A stretch of DNA of 9,651 nt. It comes from Akkermansiaceae bacterium (lineage in GTDB: Bacteria > Verrucomicrobiota > Verrucomicrobiia > Verrucomicrobiales > Akkermansiaceae). Under the pieces are notes generated by a model, which ran no database searches, had not been told where the DNA came from, and saw only the letters and a program-made list of their open reading frames with translations. The DNA lies in NCBI GenBank assembly GCA_014379305.1, contig JACMMB010000048.1, positions 1 through 9,651 on the forward strand, in the 5' to 3' direction. Shown piece after piece: positions 1-7,127 of this stretch. Made by a program: the position numbers and the translations under genes. Position 1 is the first letter of the stretch; every line of letters begins with the position of its first letter.

Positions 1-2181
1 AACAACGGCAGCATTACCGCAACGACCAGCGACGGCATCGAAATTGGTGATAATGGGACCATTGTTAATACGGGTTCAGTAATTGGTGGTGACGACGGGA
101 TCGAATCCTTTTCGGGCACCACCTTCGCACTCACCAACACCGGATTTATCACAGGCGTAAATAATGCATTTAATGGAGATACCGGAGACGACACTTTGAA
201 TCTCAATTTAGGTTCCCGCATTGTCGGCAACGTCTTAGGCAATGGCGGCACGGATACGATCAACTTCGACGGTGGTTTGAGTTCCACTGCCTCAGCCAGT
301 GGAGTTTCAAGCAACTCCATCCTCGGCGATGTGGAGGTCACGGACATCAACAAGACCGGAACCGGCACTGCCTTTATCGGAGTTCCCGGATACGGAGGTT
401 TTAACGTGCTTGCGGATACAATCGATATCACCGGCGGCGGGCTTTATATCAATGGCGATATCGATGGTCTCACAGCTGTCCAATCCACGATCAATTCGGG
501 CGGTGCCGCTCTTGGCGGGACCGGAACATGGGATGCAAATATCTTCGTTACCGCCGGTGGGTTCAGCGCAGGCGCAATCCCGATCAACCTGGATGTCAAT
601 CCAGCCAATGGTGTGGGTGAGGTCATCATCACAGGCGATGTTGATCATTCGGCAGGCTCATTCATCCGTTTCGATGTAAGGCCGAACTCAATCATCAGTA
701 ATGGCATTAACAGCGACCGTATCGTTCAGAATGGCGCGGGCAATACCTATGATGTCGCTGGTACCAGCCTGCGCATCTCCTCGACCAATAACAATCAGGT
801 CATCAGGAATGGCACTTATACCGTAGTGGACAGCGATGAGGCCATCACCGGCTTCGGCACCTTTGGCAACGTAACCGTTCAGTTCAATCCAAATGTAAAT
901 GGTAGCGATTCCAATTTCTTTGGCTCGGAAGTTAATTTCGCCGCAGCAGCCCCATACAACAATGCCAACACCGTGCTTTCCAATTTCTTCACGGACGTGG
1001 CTCTTGCAGATGGCGGCACAAACATTGTGCTAACCGTCGATCACGACTTCGAAAGCCTTGCTTTCTCGGAAAACACCGCTGAATTGGGTGCTGCCCTTGA
1101 TGCTTCCATCAACTCGCCGAACGCCCTTACCCAGGACTTCATCGCCGCGCTTGATAATTCCAGCTTGCTGTTCGTGCAGGACACCCTCGCATCCCTCGTT
1201 CCCGATAACTTGCTCAATCAGGCCTCGGCCTTGGTTAGCAGCAACTATCGTATCCACCGCCTCGCACAGGATCATCTCGCGATGACTCGCTCCAGCGGCG
1301 TTACGATCACAGAGACCCCTGCCTCAACCGATGCCAAAGGCGGAACGATTCCAGCCCAAACCACCAGCTCAGGTGGCGGCAATGCCAACGTCTGGGGAAC
1401 TTTCTCCTACGATTGGAAGGATTCTGAATTTGGCGATGCCGACTTCGAAGGCGAGGATGCTTCCTTCACCGCCGGCTTCGACTACCGCGTCGCTCCGGAT
1501 TGGCTCGTCGGTATCCTTATCGATGGTTCACAAGGTGATTATGACTACAACGGTGGCAGCTCCGATGTGGACAGCCTTCGTGCCGCAATCTACGGCACCT
1601 ACGGCCAGGCAACCGGTTTCTACGCCGACTTCCTCGTTGGTTACGGAGATCATGAATTGGACTCGGATCGTGACTTCGGCGGTATCCTTTTCGGGTCAAG
1701 CAACAGCTCGACGGATGCCAACAGCCTTCAAGCCATGCTCACTGTCGGTTATACGATGGAATCAGGCACGATGAAACACGGCCCCTTCGCCGGAGTTGAA
1801 TATCAAAACATCGATGTCGATGGCTATACCCAGACCGGAGCATTCCCAATCGGAGTCGAGGACTTCGATGTGGATTCCGTTCGCGGCCTTATCGGATATC
1901 GTGCCGAAGCCAGCTATGGTCAATTGACGCCATACGCTTCGGTTGCCTACGCCCATGAGTTTGAAGACGGAGCTATCGAAACCACCGCATTCATTCCGGG
2001 TGGAGCTGGTTTCAGAACCAGCGGTGGCGGCATCGAATCCGCGATCCTAATCTCACTGGGTACCGGCTACTCATTTAACTCAAACCTCGGCATGAACATC
2101 GGCTACCATGGTGAAATCTCCGTGGGTGGCGATGGTGTTGACAGCCACGGCGGTTCCATTGGCCTGAACTACGCGTTCTAA
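1..2181 (+). CDS. Autotransporter (type V secretion), beta-helix passenger plus C-terminal outer-membrane barrel; 5' end missing
   Basis: The reading frame is open from base 1 and gives 726 residues, so the signal peptide and start lie upstream. A TTG at 196 is in frame but mid-protein and is not a credible start. Residues 1-57 show beta-helix rungs about 22-23 residues apart (NNGSI at 1, NTGSV at 23, NTGFI at 46), with DGIE following the first two. The passenger is rich in Gly, Asn, Asp, Ser and Thr and nearly lacks Cys. A helical linker at about 340-430 (VDHDFESLAF onward) resembles the segment before autotransporter barrels. Residues about 461-726 (from NANVWGTFSYDW) alternate polar and aromatic residues and end in LNYAF, with the terminal Phe expected for BAM recognition; the length fits an autotransporter beta-domain (Pfam PF03797 type). 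The role is export and surface display of the passenger; its target cannot be told. G and C are more balanced here than in the rest of the window. Confidence 0.9.
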   Translation, partial: NNGSITATTSDGIEIGDNGTIVNTGSVIGGDDGIESFSGTTFALTNTGFITGVNNAFNGDTGDDTLNLNLGSRIVGNVLGNGGTDTINFDGGLSSTASASGVSSNSILGDVEVTDINKTGTGTAFIGVPGYGGFNVLADTIDITGGGLYINGDIDGLTAVQSTINSGGAALGGTGTWDANIFVTAGGFSAGAIPINLDVNPANGVGEVIITGDVDHSAGSFIRFDVRPNSIISNGINSDRIVQNGAGNTYDVAGTSLRISSTNNNQVIRNGTYTVVDSDEAITGFGTFGNVTVQFNPNVNGSDSNFFGSEVNFAAAAPYNNANTVLSNFFTDVALADGGTNIVLTVDHDFESLAFSENTAELGAALDASINSPNALTQDFIAALDNSSLLFVQDTLASLVPDNLLNQASALVSSNYRIHRLAQDHLAMTRSSGVTITETPASTDAKGGTIPAQTTSSGGGNANVWGTFSYDWKDSEFGDADFEGEDASFTAGFDYRVAPDWLVGILIDGSQGDYDYNGGSSDVDSLRAAIYGTYGQATGFYADFLVGYGDHELDSDRDFGGILFGSSNSSTDANSLQAMLTVGYTMESGTMKHGPFAGVEYQNIDVDGYTQTGAFPIGVEDFDVDSVRGLIGYRAEASYGQLTPYASVAYAHEFEDGAIETTAFIPGGAGFRTSGGGIESAILISLGTGYSFNSNLGMNIGYHGEISVGGDGVDSHGGSIGLNYAF

Positions 2182-2207
2182 GCCACGGGATTTCCCTTAA
2201 ACCTCAG

Positions 2208-2241
2208 GCCGCCGCCCTCCAAAAGGGCGGCGGCTTTTTTT
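2208..2241 (+). terminator. Rho-independent terminator of the autotransporter gene
   Basis: An 11-bp perfect GC-rich stem (2208-2218 pairing with 2224-2234) closes a 5-base loop and is followed by seven T (2235-2241). It starts 26 bases after the autotransporter stop codon. The other strand lacks a matching T-tract after the hairpin, so it should act mainly on the + transcript. The - strand helicase gene ends at 2248, and its transcript would run into the same hairpin. Confidence 0.92.
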
Positions 2242-2247
2242 ATGAAA

Positions 2248-4251
2248 CTATCCAATTATTTCAACCGGAGCATCCGGCAGTGCTTTCATAAACGCCGCCC
2301 CGTATCGCTTCGTCAAAATCCGTTTATCCAAAATACACACCACCCCGCAATCCCGCTTCGTCCGGATCAACCTCCCAACCCCCTGCCTTAACTTAAGAAT
2401 CGCCTCCGGCAACGAGTAATCCATGAAGGCATTTCCCCCCGCCGCCTCAATCGCCTCCAGACGCGAAGCTGTCAAAGGATGATCCGGCACTGCGAAAGGC
2501 AGTCGCGTCACCACCACATTCGACAAAGCCTCCCCCGGCACGTCCACCCCGGTCCAAAAGCTGTCCGTCCCGAACAACACACTGCTCACATCCTCCCGGA
2601 ACTCCTCCAACATCCGATGCCTCGGCATCCCCTCCCCTTGCATCAGCAGACGCCAGCCCTTGCTCCTGAAAAACTTTTCACACCGGCTGGCTGCATCCCT
2701 CATCGTTCGGTAACTCGTAAACAGCACGAACGCGCGCCCGTCGCTCTCGGATACCGCTTCCATAATCCCTTTGCCCATTAGCTCGTCATAACGCGGCGCG
2801 TTAGGCTCAGGCACCGACTTGTAAATCAGCACCTTCATCTGCTTCCGATAATCAAACGGGCTCCCGATGCTCAGCGCCCTCGCTCCCTCCCCCCCAACCC
2901 GCTTGCGGAAATATCCCAGCTCCGGATCACCCACTCCGAGCGTGGCACTGGTCATCACCATCGCTTTCTTTCCGGAAAAAAGCAGCGGCCGCAGCCTGTC
3001 GGCCACATTCACCGGCGCCCCGTGGCAACTGAACTGCGTTTCCTCCCGCCCGGTCTTCTCCACCCAATACACGCAACCCTCATCCTCCTGATCCAAAAAC
3101 TCACCCAGCGCCCCTTTGACCTCGCGCAACTTCCGCGAAGCGTCCACCAACTCATTTTTCGACCCTTCATTATCCACGCTCTCGGCAAGCTCATCCAGCT
3201 CTTCCGCTAAATCCCGCAGCGGCCCGGCCAGGCAATTCCCCACCCATTCAGGTTTCCGCACCCGGAACTCTTTTGAAAAATCCCCGAAGGTAGCCGCATT
3301 CCCCACCTCTCCGAAAAATCTCTCGGTAGCCAGCAATCCGCGCTCCACGGCAAGCATCACCGACGCTTTCCGATACGTCTTCAACAAGCCCTTCCGCGTT
3401 CTCGGATGATACAGCCGCTGCAGATCAAATCGCAGCCCCGCCTGCGAAACCCGCAACCCCAGCTGCACCGCCGCCACCTGCTCCACCGTGTGCGCCTCAT
3501 CCAGCACCGCGAAATCATTGGGAAACAAAAACCCGGGCATTCTCTCCTCACCCTCATTCTCTTCCAATTCCATCGTGTTCAGCAGCGCGAAAAACAAGGT
3601 ATGATTCACCACCACCAGCTTCGCATCCGCAGCGGCCTTTCTCGCCTCCTGAAAAAAACAGTTCCCCTTCGGCCCGCAATACCGCGCCGTGCATGAATGG
3701 GCCTCACTGCAAATCTGCAGCCAAACCTTCATCGACGGCTGGAACGGAATCCCGCTAAGTGTGCCATCACGCGTCCCATCGGCCCAGGTGCGGATCCTTC
3801 CCAGCTCCTCACCCTCGGTCGTGGTGAATAAATCCGCCGCCTGTTCCCATGCCCGCCTCAACCTCGCGGGACATAAATAATTCTGCCTTCCCTTGAGCAG
3901 GACCGCTGGCAAATCCTCCCCCAATATCCTCCTGACAATCGGGATGTCCTTTCTCACAAGCTGCTCTTGCAGATTGATCGTATGCGTCGATATCACGCCC
4001 TTGCGCCCCGTCTCCACCGCGAACTTCGCCGCCGGCACCAGATAAGCCAGCGACTTCCCCACCCCGGTCCCTGCCTCCGCCACCAAGGGTCTGCCGGTCA
4101 GAAAACACTCCGCCACCGCCACCGCCAACTCCTCCTGCTCCCGCCTATACTCGAAATCCTTCGACTTCGCCATCACCCCCCGCCCCGTAAAAACCTCCCG
4201 CACCCGCTCCGCCAAATCGCCGCCTCCGCCATTCTCAGAAACCGAAATCAT
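2248..4251 (-). CDS. dinG: DinG/XPD-family ATP-dependent DNA helicase with 4Fe-4S cluster
   Basis: This 667-residue protein is a superfamily 2 helicase; known relatives (E. coli DinG, YoaA) unwind 5' to 3' and resolve R-loops, D-loops and forked DNA during repair. Walker A is EAGTGVGKS (59-67), the DEAH box is at 251-254, and motif VI is QGVGRLIR (623-630). Four cysteines, C127, C187, C192 and C198, have the C-x4-C-x5-C spacing of the DinG cluster ligands, with C127 in the usual YLCP context. VVVNHTLFF at 213-221 and GTDSFWTGVDVPGE near the C-terminus are also family hallmarks. No exonuclease domain is fused at the N-terminus. The ATG at 4251 is chosen because residues 12-45 (DLAERVREVF...FEYRREQ) align with the usual start of the family. 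The purine run GGGAAGG abuts this ATG, too close for a standard ribosome site. An internal ATG at 4173 (residue 27) is possible but would cut conserved sequence. Confidence 0.93.
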   Translation of the reverse strand: MISVSENGGGGDLAERVREVFTGRGVMAKSKDFEYRREQEELAVAVAECFLTGRPLVAEAGTGVGKSLAYLVPAAKFAVETGRKGVISTHTINLQEQLVRKDIPIVRRILGEDLPAVLLKGRQNYLCPARLRRAWEQAADLFTTTEGEELGRIRTWADGTRDGTLSGIPFQPSMKVWLQICSEAHSCTARYCGPKGNCFFQEARKAAADAKLVVVNHTLFFALLNTMELEENEGEERMPGFLFPNDFAVLDEAHTVEQVAAVQLGLRVSQAGLRFDLQRLYHPRTRKGLLKTYRKASVMLAVERGLLATERFFGEVGNAATFGDFSKEFRVRKPEWVGNCLAGPLRDLAEELDELAESVDNEGSKNELVDASRKLREVKGALGEFLDQEDEGCVYWVEKTGREETQFSCHGAPVNVADRLRPLLFSGKKAMVMTSATLGVGDPELGYFRKRVGGEGARALSIGSPFDYRKQMKVLIYKSVPEPNAPRYDELMGKGIMEAVSESDGRAFVLFTSYRTMRDAASRCEKFFRSKGWRLLMQGEGMPRHRMLEEFREDVSSVLFGTDSFWTGVDVPGEALSNVVVTRLPFAVPDHPLTASRLEAIEAAGGNAFMDYSLPEAILKLRQGVGRLIRTKRDCGVVCILDKRILTKRYGAAFMKALPDAPVEIIG

Positions 4252-4377
4252 CCTTCCCGATCTTCATCCCCCGTACCATCCATTTGCAACCCAATAGCGG
4301 ATCGCAGCCAACACCGCAAACGGCGCGCCTGAAGTTTAAAGTTTAAAAATTGAAATCCCAACCCATCCTCACCACAC
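4252..4377. promoter_or_regulatory. Divergent intergenic region between dinG and parA, with AT-rich tandem heptamer
   Basis: This 126-base gap must hold the promoters of both divergently transcribed neighbours. Its only distinctive element is an AT-rich patch at 4331-4355 with the heptamer AAGTTTA repeated in tandem (4332-4338 and 4339-4345), followed by AAAATTGAAA. It sits 33-46 bases before the parA GTG, where a -10 region or operator could lie. I could not assign a convincing -35/-10 pair on either strand. No Shine-Dalgarno precedes the parA start (the 20 bases before it are almost all A, C and T). Confidence 0.45.
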
Positions 4378-5178
4378 GTGAACGTCATCGCCATCGCCAA
4401 TCAGAAAGGAGGAGTCGGAAAAACCACCACCGCCATCAATCTCTCCCACGCCCTCGCACTTCGCGGCCAGCGCGTCCTCCTCATCGATCTTGATTCCCAG
4501 GCGAACTGCACCAGCGGACTCGGAATCGATGCCCCGCCACTCTCAAGCATTTACCCGGTTCTATTGGGCGAGGCCGCTGTCCACGAAAAAATCCTACCTT
4601 CCGGCCGTGAAAACCTCTCCTTCGTCCCCTCGGAGATGGATCTCGCCGGCATTGAAATCGAACTCGCCCGCTCCGATGACCACCTCACCCGCCTGCGTGG
4701 CATACTCCAAGGACTCAAACCAAACGACCTCTTCGAATACTGCATTCTCGATACTCCACCATCACTCGGCGTCCTGATGACCGCCGCGCTTGCCGCCGCG
4801 GATGAAATCCTGATCCCCCTCCAATGCGAGTGGTTCGGCCTTGAGGGCTTGGCGAAAATCGTCGGTGTCCTGGATGAAATCCGCTCCTCCGGGGCGAATC
4901 CGGGCCTCACCCTGGAAGGCATCGTGATGACCATGTATGATGGCCGCACCCTGCTTTCCCGCCAGGTTGTCGAGGAGGTTTCCAATTATTTCCCCGATGA
5001 AATTTATCACAACGTGATTCCACGCACGATCCGTTTGGGCGAGGCTCCCAGCCACGGAAAAACCATCTTCGAGCACGACCCCGCCGGCATCGGCTCAAGT
5101 GCCTACGGAAAACTCGCTGATGAATTTCTCACCCGCCATTCCAGAGTCGGCCCTCTCCTCGCAGGCACTCCGAAGTAA
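4378..5178 (+). CDS. parA: ParA/Soj-family partitioning ATPase, without adjacent parB
   Basis: This 266-residue protein has the usual length of chromosomal Soj/ParA. The deviant Walker A is KGGVGKTT (10-17, with both signature lysines K10 and K15), LLIDLDSQAN at 34-43 carries the switch I Asp, and ILDTPP (123-128) is Walker B. MYDGRTLLSRQVV (186-198) and VIPRTIRLGEAPSHGK (213-228) match the conserved C-terminal half of Soj proteins, including the basic residues used for non-specific DNA binding. ParA ATPases form ATP-dependent dimers on the nucleoid and move or position chromosomes, plasmids or protein complexes. The start is GTG, placed directly before the first beta-strand, with no Shine-Dalgarno. 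No ParB-like gene or parS-like array is in the window. The next gene is unrelated in type and converges with a 2-base gap. It could be the chromosomal Soj with parB elsewhere, or an orphan ParA that positions another cargo. Confidence 0.92.
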   Translation: MNVIAIANQKGGVGKTTTAINLSHALALRGQRVLLIDLDSQANCTSGLGIDAPPLSSIYPVLLGEAAVHEKILPSGRENLSFVPSEMDLAGIEIELARSDDHLTRLRGILQGLKPNDLFEYCILDTPPSLGVLMTAALAAADEILIPLQCEWFGLEGLAKIVGVLDEIRSSGANPGLTLEGIVMTMYDGRTLLSRQVVEEVSNYFPDEIYHNVIPRTIRLGEAPSHGKTIFEHDPAGIGSSAYGKLADEFLTRHSRVGPLLAGTPK

Positions 5179-5180
5179 GC

Positions 5181-5696
5181 TCAATACTCCTCTTCTTCCT
5201 CTCCCGGCACTGGCGGAATCAGATCCTCCCGCTGCAATAACCGCTCCAGATCCAAATCCCCGATCACATCCGCAGGCGTTCCCCTCACAATACCCGCATA
5301 AGGCACAATCCGGTCCAGCTCCGCAATCGCACAATGCACCATCGAGGAAACGATATCTCCATCGTATTTCTCCCGCTCGAACAGATTCGTCACCCGGAAC
5401 ACCAGCATCTCGCGATCCATGTCGTATTCGAAACCTCCCAGAGTCAGTTGCTTGTTCGCCCGCATCAGCAATTCCAACAAGGCCGGCATCTGCGGCTCCG
5501 CGATGAACATCGGCGATTCCGAAACCACACTTAACGCATTCAGTTCGGGAAACGCCTGCACCACCAGATCCACCCGCGTGTGATGCGCCTCGAAGCAGGC
5601 GCGCAACACCTCGCGCCCCTCCACCAGCTCGGTATGCCAGCCGTTTTTTCCAAAAACCTCCTCCACCGATAAAATCTGCCTCGAATGCGGTCTCAT
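5181..5696 (-). CDS. YbjN-like domain protein, last gene of a three-gene operon
   Basis: This 171-residue soluble protein has no signal peptide or membrane segment. Residues about 10-140 resemble the YbjN/sensory-transduction-regulator fold (PF10722 type): an N-terminal helix and hairpin, a central segment (LLMRANKQLTLGGFEYD, 76-92) leading to a strand (REMLVFRVTNLF, 95-106), and a final helix (IVSSMVHCAIAELDRIVP, 115-132). YbjN-type folds are related to type III secretion chaperones and are thought to bind partner proteins; a chaperone or adaptor role is inference. The C-terminus ends in five Glu and a Tyr (166-171). The start ATG overlaps the stop of the upstream gene as ATGA (5693-5696), indicating translational coupling; a G-run, GGGGGG, lies 5 bases before it. 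The TGA lies 2 bases from the parA stop, so the two transcripts must converge closely. The family call rests on remembered pattern. Confidence 0.72.
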   Translation of the reverse strand: MRPHSRQILSVEEVFGKNGWHTELVEGREVLRACFEAHHTRVDLVVQAFPELNALSVVSESPMFIAEPQMPALLELLMRANKQLTLGGFEYDMDREMLVFRVTNLFEREKYDGDIVSSMVHCAIAELDRIVPYAGIVRGTPADVIGDLDLERLLQREDLIPPVPGEEEEEY

Positions 5697-6160
5697 GCGT
5701 TCCCCCCGGATACCCGCCCAAGCACCGCCTTGGCAAGCAAGCTCCGCAGATTTTTGCGGATCGGCTTGAGCGACACATGCATGCCCGCCGATTTGCCTGC
5801 GTTGAAATGCAGCGTCAGCCAGCTCTCCTTCTCATCCACATCCGCCTCCACGATCTCCTGCCACATAACCAATTGCATCCTCCTCGCCGGCCGGAAAAAC
5901 GGAAAAATCTCCAGCCCGATCGGCGTCAAAATCAAATAGGCATGTTTCGTCAGATGCCAGGCCATCCAAAACGCGGCCGCCGTCAGCAAAAAACACGGCA
6001 CCGCCCAAACCGGATCAGGTAGCTCCGGATTCGTTTCCCGGTGAACTCCGGTCGCCAGCAGCGTCACCCCAAGCCCCACAAACATCGCCCCCACCACACA
6101 GAATATCACCGCCTGCCCGGATCGCGTGAATCTCAATTCCTTTTGCGGCTCTGCTAGCAC
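5693..6160 (-). CDS. Small two-helix membrane protein with PH-like C-terminal domain
   Basis: This 155-residue protein starts at GTG. Two hydrophobic helices are visible at about 17-37 and 51-71, joined by a short polar loop (HRETNPELPDP). Most of the rest forms one soluble domain, about 73-147. Its order (YLILTPIGLEIFPFF, then RRMQLVMWQEIVEADVDE, a strand pair, and a closing helix from KPIRKNLRSLL) resembles bacterial PH-like domains in which a TP-G-LE strand is followed by an 'I.W.EI' strand. That resemblance is inference; no catalytic motif is seen. AGGA lies 2 bases before the GTG, closer than usual. The upstream gene ends 12 bases away and the downstream gene overlaps by 4 bases, so it is the middle gene of a compact operon. 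It may anchor the YbjN-like partner at the inner membrane. No specific function is recognised. Confidence 0.75.
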   Translation of the reverse strand: MLAEPQKELRFTRSGQAVIFCVVGAMFVGLGVTLLATGVHRETNPELPDPVWAVPCFLLTAAAFWMAWHLTKHAYLILTPIGLEIFPFFRPARRMQLVMWQEIVEADVDEKESWLTLHFNAGKSAGMHVSLKPIRKNLRSLLAKAVLGRVSGGNA

Positions 6161-6172
6161 GGTCCTGATCGG

Positions 6173-6724
6173 TTAGCTGCGATTGCTTGCCTCACCCAGC
6201 TCATCCAGCTCACCACGCAACTGCCCCGCAAGCTCCGACTTTCCCGCCTTATCCGCCATTGCGATCCTGATCTGCAAAACCTCCGGCGACCGCAATTCCG
6301 CCTCGCTCATCTCCCCCAGCAACGCCAGCACCTCCTGATCATCACCGATTCCCAGCGCCCCTTCGGCACGCATCACCCGGTCAGGCTGCTCACCAACCAA
6401 TGGCGCGTCTTTATATATCGCCCAACTCGCCCGTTCCGGTAAATCCACCCCCTCCTCCAGATAAACCAACTCATCGCCCTCCTTGCGGCGTCGCCAGATA
6501 TTCAGTCCTACCACGATGATAAAACCCAGGCAGATGAAGGAAGCCTCCATGAAAAACGGCGTCGAAATCGCCCCCACCGCAATCCCCATGCTCTCACCAA
6601 AAATGCCCGGAATCGCCCTCCAACCCATAATCAGACTCACGACCACCACCTGGATGACAACCAGAATGCCGGCACCCACCAGCAACTGCCGCGATTGGCT
6701 ATCCCCTGAATTCTCCTTGTTCAT
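6173..6724 (-). CDS. Uncharacterised membrane protein with two helices and a cytosolic acidic tail
   Basis: I do not recognise the family. The ATG at 6724 gives 183 residues and is preferred over an upstream in-frame TTG at 6763, because GAGGTG stands 3 bases before it. Hydrophobic helices lie at about 14-34 and 57-77. IWRRRK (76-81) after the second helix suggests a positive-inside end, so the roughly 100-residue tail should be cytosolic. The tail is acidic and helical (a segment rich in Glu and Ala at about 115-180, containing EVLALLGEMSEAEL and ELAGQLRGELDEL), suggesting a coiled-coil or TPR-like helical pair for protein contacts; this is inference. It is the first gene of the operon and ends 12 bases before the next start. 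The next product has the same two-helix layout, which suggests the two may act together in the membrane. Confidence 0.75.
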   Translation of the reverse strand: MNKENSGDSQSRQLLVGAGILVVIQVVVVSLIMGWRAIPGIFGESMGIAVGAISTPFFMEASFICLGFIIVVGLNIWRRRKEGDELVYLEEGVDLPERASWAIYKDAPLVGEQPDRVMRAEGALGIGDDQEVLALLGEMSEAELRSPEVLQIRIAMADKAGKSELAGQLRGELDELGEASNRS

Positions 6725-6727
6725 AAA

Positions 6728-6733
6728 CACCTC
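6728..6733 (-). promoter_or_regulatory. Shine-Dalgarno GAGGTG deciding the start at 6724
   Basis: GAGGTG on the - strand ends 3 bases before the ATG, putting its GAGG core 5 bases from the start. It is one of the few normal Shine-Dalgarno sequences in this window and favours the 183-residue form over the TTG-initiated 196-residue form. Confidence 0.65.
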
Positions 6734-6800
6734 AACCAACCTAAGCTCCCACGCACGATGCAACCAACAAGAAATTTAAAAAATATTACTGAAAACTTGA

Positions 6801-6920
6801 TTACTTTATATAATTTATCATTATCCCCTCATCAAATCGTCCCGCCCACAAAACTTTCCCTGCCTTGTATTGGTGATACTCCTTACCCCGCTCGTTTCGG
6901 CGTGGGCATGGCACCGCCAT
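6801..6920 (-). CDS. Possible small protein, 39 residues
   Basis: An ATG at 6920 opens a 39-codon frame ending in TAA at 6801-6803. AGGAG stands 7 bases before the ATG, an ideal Shine-Dalgarno distance and better than most annotated starts here. The product begins MAVPCPRRNERGKEY, is basic (several Arg and Lys) and carries VLWAGRF in its middle; there is no hydrophobic helix. It lies 76 bases upstream of the three-gene operon on the same strand. Its 3' half covers the predicted operon promoter, so the two calls compete in part. I recognise no homologue. The frame could equally be chance, or a remnant of an intergenic repeat. Confidence 0.25.
   Translation of the reverse strand: MAVPCPRRNERGKEYHQYKAGKVLWAGRFDEGIMINYIK
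6807..6835 (-). promoter_or_regulatory. Predicted sigma-70 promoter of the three-gene operon
   Basis: On the - strand, TTGATG (6830-6835) and TATATA (6807-6812) are separated by exactly 17 bases. They lie in the most AT-rich stretch of the window (about 6771-6826). A transcript would start near 6800 and leave a leader of roughly 75 bases before the ATG at 6724. The +strand also reads TATAAT at 6809-6814, but with no matching -35. Confidence 0.45.
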
Positions 6921-7127
6921 GGCGAGTCTCCTGCCGCTAACCCTGTTCCGGCCCAGCTAACCCAACGCCTACCCGTGGAAATCATCTCTTCAGACACCCC
7001 GCCTAAATGGGTTCTCGTTCCTATCGCTCCAAATTGATATCCCTCGCGAGAGTCCGCGCAGTCCCCATTTCCCACTGCCATCACTTCCAGGTTGGACCTT
7101 TTAACTTCAATATCGGATGCTGGCGCC
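6836..7127. other. Long intergenic segment with palindromes, no assignable gene
   Basis: About 290 bases separate the operon promoter from ilvA. It is GC-rich, unlike the AT-rich strip beside it. Visible structure: CATGGC-ACC-GCCATG (6907-6921), the overlapping 10-bp palindrome CGCCATGGCG (6915-6924) and CTCGCGAG (7043-7050). Frames crossing it are short (- strand about 102 codons from 7129; + strand 47 codons from 7008) and resemble no family I know. The segment must carry the ilvA promoter, but no convincing one is seen, and no terminator, T-box or Ile-rich leader peptide was found. It may be a dispersed intergenic repeat or a non-coding RNA. Confidence 0.4.

Noticed and set aside
196..198. 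TTG as the start of the autotransporter gene
   Set aside because: The same frame is open to base 1 with matching beta-helix rungs before it, so the gene begins upstream of the window.
3406..3696. + strand frames inside the helicase gene
   Set aside because: They are His/Arg/Gln/Pro-rich reverse-strand shadows of conserved helicase sequence.
5095..5778. 227-codon - strand frame over the YbjN-like gene
   Set aside because: It overlaps the coupled YbjN-like and PH-like genes in another frame, has Gly/Cys/Arg-rich composition and no domain pattern.
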